From Anomaloglossus baeobatrachus (lineage: Eukaryota; Chordata; Amphibia; Anura; Aromobatidae): a stretch of DNA of 64,000 bases. This document shows positions 59,134-64,000 of the stretch, piece after piece (within the stretch, counting starts at the first letter, position 1; each line of letters opens with the position of its first letter). Where the stretch lies: the NCBI RefSeq assembly GCF_048569485.1, contig NC_134357.1:477735260-477799259 (forward strand), in the 5' to 3' direction. The translations under genes and the position numbers were made by a program. The notes under the pieces are model-generated. The model was given only the letters and a program-made list of their open reading frames with translations. It was not told the origin of the DNA and did not search any database.

Positions 59134-60128
59134 TGTAGCACCCAGGGATATGGGGTACTCGGTTCCGGGCAGTGTCTCTATTAGGAGTGTCACGGTGGTG
59201 GCCGTTCCCGGTTCTGTGCCCTGGGCCCTTTTTGTAATGGGGATATTTATAGGGGATTTGTGAATAAAGTTATTCGTGACGCCACTTGCGGTGTTGCGGC
59301 TAAGTGTAGGGAGCCGCCGCTGCAGGTTTTGCTGGGGCTGATGGAATGACTCTGATGACTTGGGCCCTCCGCAAGTAGGGTATTGCCCCAGCAGGTGTAT
59401 GGTGCGGTGGACGTCAGAAGAAGGAGTCCAGACAAGTATTCAGTGCAACTGGTTTACTCACTTTTTAGGTGTTAACTGGTTGCCCGAGACCGTCTGGTTT
59501 CACCTCCAGATTTCCTTCATCCCAGTGACAGTCTGGTTCTCTGGTACCTTCTTCCCCTGCACCTGTCTCTGGTAAGTGGGTCCCCGTGGTATGGAACATT
59601 GGGGGTCCCCAGTTTGTGGTTTGTCCACTTCTGTCCGCCTGACAGTAGCGTGAACCCTGTGGCGTTGGAGTCTCTGGTCCTGTCCCCGACTCTTTCTTTG
59701 CTACTGAGTCTTCGGATTCTTTAGGGTCAGCAAGGTCTTTGATGGTCCCCTTTGCTGTGCAGGTGTTAACAGGTCAGATTGAAGCTCTTTTCTGTCCTAG
59801 GGTCCTGTACCCCATCTGTGCGTAGTTCTGAGAGTACTCCATCGTACTCCAGAGGCAACTACCTCTCCTGGGTACCAGGTCACCGTCACCTCTGCTGTCA
59901 AATCTTGTCTGACTTCAACTGACTACCCTCCACAGTCTGCCCCTCCCACCTGGTCAACTAGTGGACTGGACTGGCTCCACCTCTAGGCGGCCATCCATTG
60001 TTGGGGAAAACTGGGATTACCTGGGTTTTTGCTGTGACCGGCACTGGGGCTCTGGGTCCCCCCTAAGGGGGTAGACACTGCATCCTTGTGGGGATGCAGA
60101 ACCTTGTAGGACCCTGAGGGGTTCAGGG

Positions 60129-60135
<7 letters not shown>
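59134..60135. mobile_element. Solo-LTR-like fossil, about 1.0 kb
   Basis: It begins TGTAGCACCCAGGGATATGG and contains an AATAAAGTTATTCGTGACGC region. It appears to end near GGGTTCAGGGGCGCT, where a simple repeat takes over, so the right terminus is not certain. The TGTA start and overall style fit an LTR of a Ty3-like element. No internal region is attached. Confidence 0.5.
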
Positions 60136-60223
<88 letters not shown>

Positions 60224-60273
60224 TTATATATATACATATACATATATATATATATATACATATATATATATGT

Positions 60274-60315
<42 letters not shown>
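60132..60315. repeat. (CT)n-(AT)n simple repeat
   Basis: CTCTCTCT followed by a long TATATA tract with TACATA and TGTGTG variants. Confidence 0.95.
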
Positions 60316-60320
<5 letters not shown>

Positions 60321-60417
60321 ATAATGATTATCAGAATATCCCCCATGAAACCTAGCTTCTGTCTGGACTTTTCAAGACTACCAAGATAGTGGTTAACGGT
60401 GCCTTCAGCAGACTTAA

Positions 60418-60733
60418 AGGGATTGTTTATAGAAGTTATCATCTATCCACTGGGTGAGTGATGATTTACTGATTGTCAGAACAGGCAACTTTTATTGCTG
60501 TTGCAGAGTGGACGTCCAAGCGCCGCTCCGGTCTTTCTCTGTGGGGCTGATGGTCAAAGCAGAGTGCCGCAGCCCATTAGGGAAAGTATGGAGCACTGGT
60601 CACACATGGGCACTGCCGCTATAGTACAAACTGGGATAAAAATTTCCCATTCAGATTGGTGCAGATCCTAGAGATTGGATCACCGCTGATCAACTATGGA
60701 TAGGTGATAACTTGCTGTAACTAGAAAACTCCT
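60418..60733. mobile_element. Inverted-repeat MITE, TTAA-like flanks
   Basis: AGGGATTGTTTATAGAAGTT, then ATCATCTATCCA at the left, is matched by the complement of GGATAGGTGATAACTTGCTG...ACTCCT at the right. TTAA precedes it; the right flank is TCAA. It is diverged, so old. Confidence 0.65.
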
Positions 60734-60741
60734 TCAAATGC

Positions 60742-61255
60742 TTTTACCAGCAATTGACAGCGGCATGTAAGCGGTCAGTTAAAACAGCCTCGTATGGAGC
60801 AATTCCAGCTTCTGAGCCCGATCCGCGCACTTCATTGTATCAGTACGTCCTCTGTGAGGAAAGGGTTAAAATAGTGGAAAATCTCTTTAAAATGTTTACA
60901 AATGTCAGTTTCCACATAGCGGTTCTCCACAAAACTACACCTGACGACCTCTCCTGTACTTCGCCAGTACCGGACCACGCTGCAGAATTTCTGTGCAGAA
61001 ATCTTGTTGGAAAATCAGCAGCAAATACACAATATGTGAACATGACCCCCCCCCCCCCCGCCACCCGAAGGCTGAAATCTGCGCTGAATCCATCCAATCA
61101 GCTGCATTACGCTTCCAGTGCGCTGTGGCCAGCTACAATGTTGTCACGCAACAGCAAATCGCAGATATATTCCGCTTGTGTGATTTCAAGGTGAGAAGCG
61201 TTTTATGTCATCCGCTTGGAGGACCACCAGTGATGGGGGTGTAGGTTCATAATAT
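60742..61255. other. Intergenic sequence upstream of BIRC5
   Basis: Contains a run of C near 61047-61060 and a possible further repeat fragment. The 146-codon open frame at 60754-61194 shows no recognisable domain, and I do not call it a gene. Confidence 0.4.
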
Positions 61256-61278
61256 TTAAAGGGTTAATCCCATCTCCA

Positions 61279-61588
61279 AGATCCTATTCCATTATGTAGT
61301 AGGTGTAATAATAATAATATTAGCAAATACCTCCAATTAGAAACATAGTATAGTTCTCCTGATTAGCGATGTCACTTACCTCATGTGCAGGGCATTGCAA
61401 CTTATGTATCCATGGTGACGACCACGCATATAGTGACTGTTGCTAGTGGTTGTAACCATGGATACCTAAGCGACTGCAATGCTCTGTACATGAAGTAAGT
61501 AACGTAGCTAATCAAGAGAACTATAGCACATTTCTAATTGGAGGCATTTGCTATATTATTACAACTACTACAAATGGATAGGATCTTT
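61279..61588. mobile_element. Inverted-repeat MITE about 270 bp upstream of the BIRC5 start codon
   Basis: AAGATCCTATTCC at the left and GGATAGGATCTTT at the right start arms of roughly 130-150 bases. They share AGCAAAT-CCTCCAATTAGAA and TATCCATGG pieces, around a centre near 61437. Confidence 0.78.
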
Positions 61589-61729
61589 AAATTAAAGCAT
61601 TTTGTGCACTTTGTGCTTATTGAGAAGAACATCGGGAGGATGAAAATGGTAATTTCTAACAGAAAAAAAGACCTGCTAGTGTCAATTTGTCTGTTTATTG
61701 TAGACACCAATAAAGTTTGTTGATGATTA

Positions 61730-61853
61730 CGTTATGGAACGTGATTCTGATACCGCGGTGCATTTCGGGCATTGTAGTTCTGCGGCTTCGTCATTACGTT
61801 TCTTTTTTTCCCGTGCTCCTTTGCGTCCTGCACGTAGATTTGAATTGGGCGCC
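61730..61853 (+). promoter_or_regulatory. BIRC5: BIRC5 proximal promoter with CHR box and ZNF143-like site
   Basis: TTTGAA at 61839-61844, ten bases before the start codon, fits the cell-cycle genes homology region (CHR) known in mammalian BIRC5 promoters and bound by DREAM/MuvB for G2/M timing. On the opposite strand at about 61759-61780, ACTACAATGCCCGAAATGC resembles the ZNF143/STAF site ACTACAATTCCCAGAATGC with about three mismatches. No TATA box is seen. The motifs are read directly; their function is inferred. Confidence 0.6.
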
Positions 61854-62003
61854 ATGGTGAACAGCTCTCCGCTCGTCCTTCCGCCGGCTCAGCCCGGGGA
61901 GCCCAGGTTACCGGATGAATGGCGGCTGTACCTGCAGGACACCCGGGTCCGGACATTCAGCAACTGGCCGTTCACCGACGGCTGCGCCTGCACACCGGAG
62001 CGG
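61854..62003 (+). CDS. BIRC5: BIRC5 (survivin) coding exon 1, partial gene
   Basis: Fifty codons from an ATG in the context GCGCCATGG to a GTGAGA donor. The C-terminal part, FSNWPFTDGCACTPER, is the start of the BIR domain and is nearly identical to human survivin (FKNWPFLEGCACTPER). Survivin is a single-BIR inhibitor-of-apoptosis protein and a subunit of the chromosomal passenger complex with INCENP, borealin and Aurora B. The N-terminal extension ahead of the BIR (MVNSSPLVLPPAQPGEPRLP) is about 13 residues longer than in human. The junction after PER is the conserved exon 1/2 boundary. Confidence 0.95.
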
Positions 62004-62167
62004 GTGAGAGGAGGGGCCGCCATGGCCGGCTATGTAGTGTGTGTGATAGTGGCAGACGTGTGTATAGATCTGTATACTGCAGGGTAGAGGACTATGCGGA
62101 TATATATGTTTATATATAGCGCCTACATATACTGCAGCGCTCTACAATTTACGTCCGCCTTTATTAA

Positions 62168-62838
62168 AGGGAACCTGTCAGGTCCAATATGTACCCAGAA
62201 CCAGGAGCAGTTCTGGGTGCATATTGCTAATCCCTGCCTAACCGTCCCTGTATACACATAGTATAGAAAGAGTATTTCTAAAGATCTTTTATCGTATGCT
62301 AATGAGCGAGGGGACTAGTCCCCTGGGCGTTAATTCCCCTGGCTAGTCGCCCCCATTAGCATGTTAGTACACCCCTGTGGGTGTGCTATCATGCTAATGA
62401 ATGCGCAGTGTCACAGGAGGATCTCACTCACCTCTCCGCCGGAGTTTGGCTCGTGCACTATGAAGCCGGGTATACGCGTCCTGGCTTCAAACTGAAGTAG
62501 TGCGCATGAGCGAACCTCCGGGGTCAGGCGCACTGAACCGAAATCCAGCGTCGGGTGCAATGGTGGCAGAGAGGTGCGTGAGATCATCCTGTGACACTGC
62601 GCATTCATTAGCACGTTAGCACTCCCACAGGGACCTCCTAACATGCTAATACAGCCTACTAGCCAGGAGAACGAACACCCAGGGGACTAGTCCCCTCGCT
62701 CATTAGCATACAATTAAAAGATCTTTAGAAATACTTTTTCTATACTATGTGTATACAGGGACGGTTAGGCAGGGATTAGCAATATACACCCAGAACTGCT
62801 CGTGATTCTGGGTACATATTGGACCTGACAATTTCCCT
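62168..62838. mobile_element. TTAA-flanked MITE in BIRC5 intron 1
   Basis: The ends AGGGAACCTGTCAGGTCCAA and complement (...TTGGACCTGACAATTTCCCT) are flanked by exact TTAA at 62164-62167 and 62839-62842. Arms extend almost 200 bases (AAAGATCTTT, GGGGACTAGTCCCCT). It shares the AGGGAAYCTGTCA end with the element at 9761-10099. No transposase. Confidence 0.88.
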
Positions 62839-63045
62839 TTAACGCCTACAGATAACTACAAATAAGATATTATCATATAAGCTCATATGAATTGTAGAGC
62901 GCTGCAGATTATTGTGTGGACGTGTCTGTGACTGGTGTATGTATGATATATATTTCCTACTATACATATACACATTCATATACAGATTTGTACTTATACC
63001 TATCTGCACACCCATATATACATGAACAACGCTACAGAGCAATGC

Positions 63046-63207
63046 TACACTGCCTCCGTATACAGGCTGAGCCCCTTAACCCCTCCGCACTGCCTCCCGC
63101 ATGCGGGCTGAGCCCCTTAACCCTTCCGCACTGCCTCCCGCATGCGGGCTGAGCCCCTTAACCCCTCCGCACTGCCTTCCGCATGCGGACTGAGCCCCTT
63201 AACCTCC
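63046..63207. repeat. About 41-bp tandem repeat, four units, BIRC5 intron 1
   Basis: CCGCACTGCCTCCCGCATGC followed by GGGCTGAGCCCCTTAACCCCT, four copies with small changes. Confidence 0.85.
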
Positions 63208-63228
63208 TACACACACACACACACACCC
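63207..63228. repeat. (AC)n microsatellite
   Basis: About ten ACs in BIRC5 intron 1. Confidence 0.9.
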
Positions 63229-63711
63229 CGCCACATACTCACCACACTTCTGTTCCCCAGTCTCTAATGCACTGACGCACAGCACACGCAATGATGTGAT
63301 GTCATTGTGTCTGCTGTGCGTCGTGCTGAGTGGTGGAAGACACAGCCAATGAGATATTTAGACTTGTGCGGTGTCCGGGGAAGGAAGGCACGGGGCTGCC
63401 TGCACTCCTCTATTTACTGCCCTTCCGCTATCTGGGTCCACGGGCTGCACTTTACCCAGTCCTGCTGTAGACACATTACTACACAGATATAGACCTACAT
63501 TCATACCCTCCTATTATACATAGGGTACAGACCAGTATACAGGTGACTACATCTATATGACAATACCACACGCACCTGGAGGAGCCCCACCTGAGGGACA
63601 CCGGTGACTGAGCATCACCCACAGGTTGTCAGTGTGTACATATGGCCCAGGCTTTTGGTAGTGTAGCTCTTTAGTTTGTGAAGCTCCTCCGGTCGCTGAC
63701 CATTGTCGACA

Positions 63712-63748
63712 CACACACGCACTCGCACACACACACACACACACACAC
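63712..63748. repeat. (AC)n microsatellite, imperfect
   Basis: ACACACACGCACTCGCACAC and onward, about 100 bases before BIRC5 exon 2. Confidence 0.9.
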
Positions 63749-63845
63749 TCTTCTGGCCTGGTCCTCCTGCAGCTGACCGTTGGCCCCACAGCCCCCCCGG
63801 CTGCCCTGGTCCTCCGATCTCTGACCATTGTCTTCTTCCTTACAG

Positions 63846-63955
63846 ATGGCTGCTGCCGGCTTTATCCACTGTCCCGGTGGGAACAGCCCTGACGTCGCGC
63901 AGTGTTTCTTCTGCTTGAAGGAGCTGGAGGGATGGGAACCAGAGGACGACCCCCT
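63846..63955 (+). CDS. BIRC5: BIRC5 (survivin) coding exon 2
   Basis: Preceded by CTTCCTTACAG and followed by GTAAGT. It is 110 bases, the size I recall for human exon 2. It encodes [20 protein letters not shown], then [16 protein letters not shown]. Cys70 and Cys73 (QCFFC) are the first two zinc ligands of the BIR. The remaining His and Cys ligands and the C-terminal helix fall in exons beyond the right edge. There is a single BIR and no RING within view, as expected for survivin. Confidence 0.96.
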
Positions 63956-64000
63956 GTAAGTATAGAGGGCAGGGGGCACCATCGCTGGTATCCACTGTAC

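Noticed and set aside
58749-59141. 129-codon plus and 114-codon minus frames at the right edge of the 450-bp block
   Set aside because: They run across the satellite edge into unique sequence; no homology and the two overlap on opposite strands.
60754-61194. 146-codon plus-strand frame upstream of BIRC5
   Set aside because: No recognisable domain, it overlaps frames on the other strand, and it lies among MITE and low-complexity sequence.

Overview
The window is vertebrate nuclear DNA, most likely from a frog (Anura). It holds parts of three conserved genes with canonical GT-AG introns, in a very repeat-rich background. The amphibian call rests on vertebrate-type orthologues, the kind of inverted-repeat and TTAA-flanked elements, Tc1/mariner relics, and a 97-bp satellite of a style I associate with frog genomic sequence. 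The species cannot be named from this.

Host genes. (1) SYNGR2 (synaptogyrin-2) lies on the minus strand: exon 1 at 11748-11846 and exon 2 at 1727-1964, with the remaining exons beyond the left edge. (2) AFMID (kynurenine formamidase) lies on the plus strand and is complete: 11 coding exons between 22663 and 45848, joining in frame to 296 residues with the HGGYW oxyanion motif and a Ser/Asp/His triad. (3) BIRC5 (survivin) lies on the plus strand: exons 1 and 2 at 61854-62003 and 63846-63955, the rest beyond the right edge. In human the order is SYNGR2, TK1, AFMID, BIRC5. No TK1 exon is recognised here, and SYNGR2 faces AFMID head to head across a 10-kb satellite.

Region by region. 1-11.7 kb is SYNGR2 intron 2 and intron 1: nested inverted-repeat elements, a broken Tc1 relic, and a run of GC-rich minisatellites (about 34-, 37-, 39-, 32- and 41-bp units). 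12.1-22.4 kb is a 97-bp satellite of about 105 units, with higher-order structure and a 2.96-kb internal duplication. 22.7-45.8 kb is AFMID, whose introns hold a second Tc1 relic, a divergent tandem repeat (28.4-31.3 kb) and, in intron 7, a small reversed patch of the 97-bp satellite. That patch is split by an 11.7-kb tandem array of an LTR retrotransposon (five LTRs, four internal regions, minus strand). The only long reading frame in each internal region encodes a protein with a cold-shock domain, which is the most unusual content of the window. 46.5-52.0 kb holds degenerate TTAGGG-containing repeats interrupted by two terminal-inverted-repeat elements, one containing a 1.68-kb near-perfect palindrome. 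52.6-58.8 kb is an almost homogeneous 450-bp satellite whose first two units are inverted; the block is flanked by a 14-bp direct repeat, as if inserted as one unit. 59.1-61.6 kb holds a solo-LTR-like sequence, simple repeats and small inverted-repeat elements before BIRC5, whose promoter carries a CHR-type TTTGAA box.

AFMID (tryptophan/kynurenine catabolism), BIRC5 (mitosis and apoptosis control) and SYNGR2 (vesicle membrane protein) are unrelated in function; they are neighbours by conserved synteny. Almost all other open frames are by-products of repeats whose unit length is not a multiple of three.
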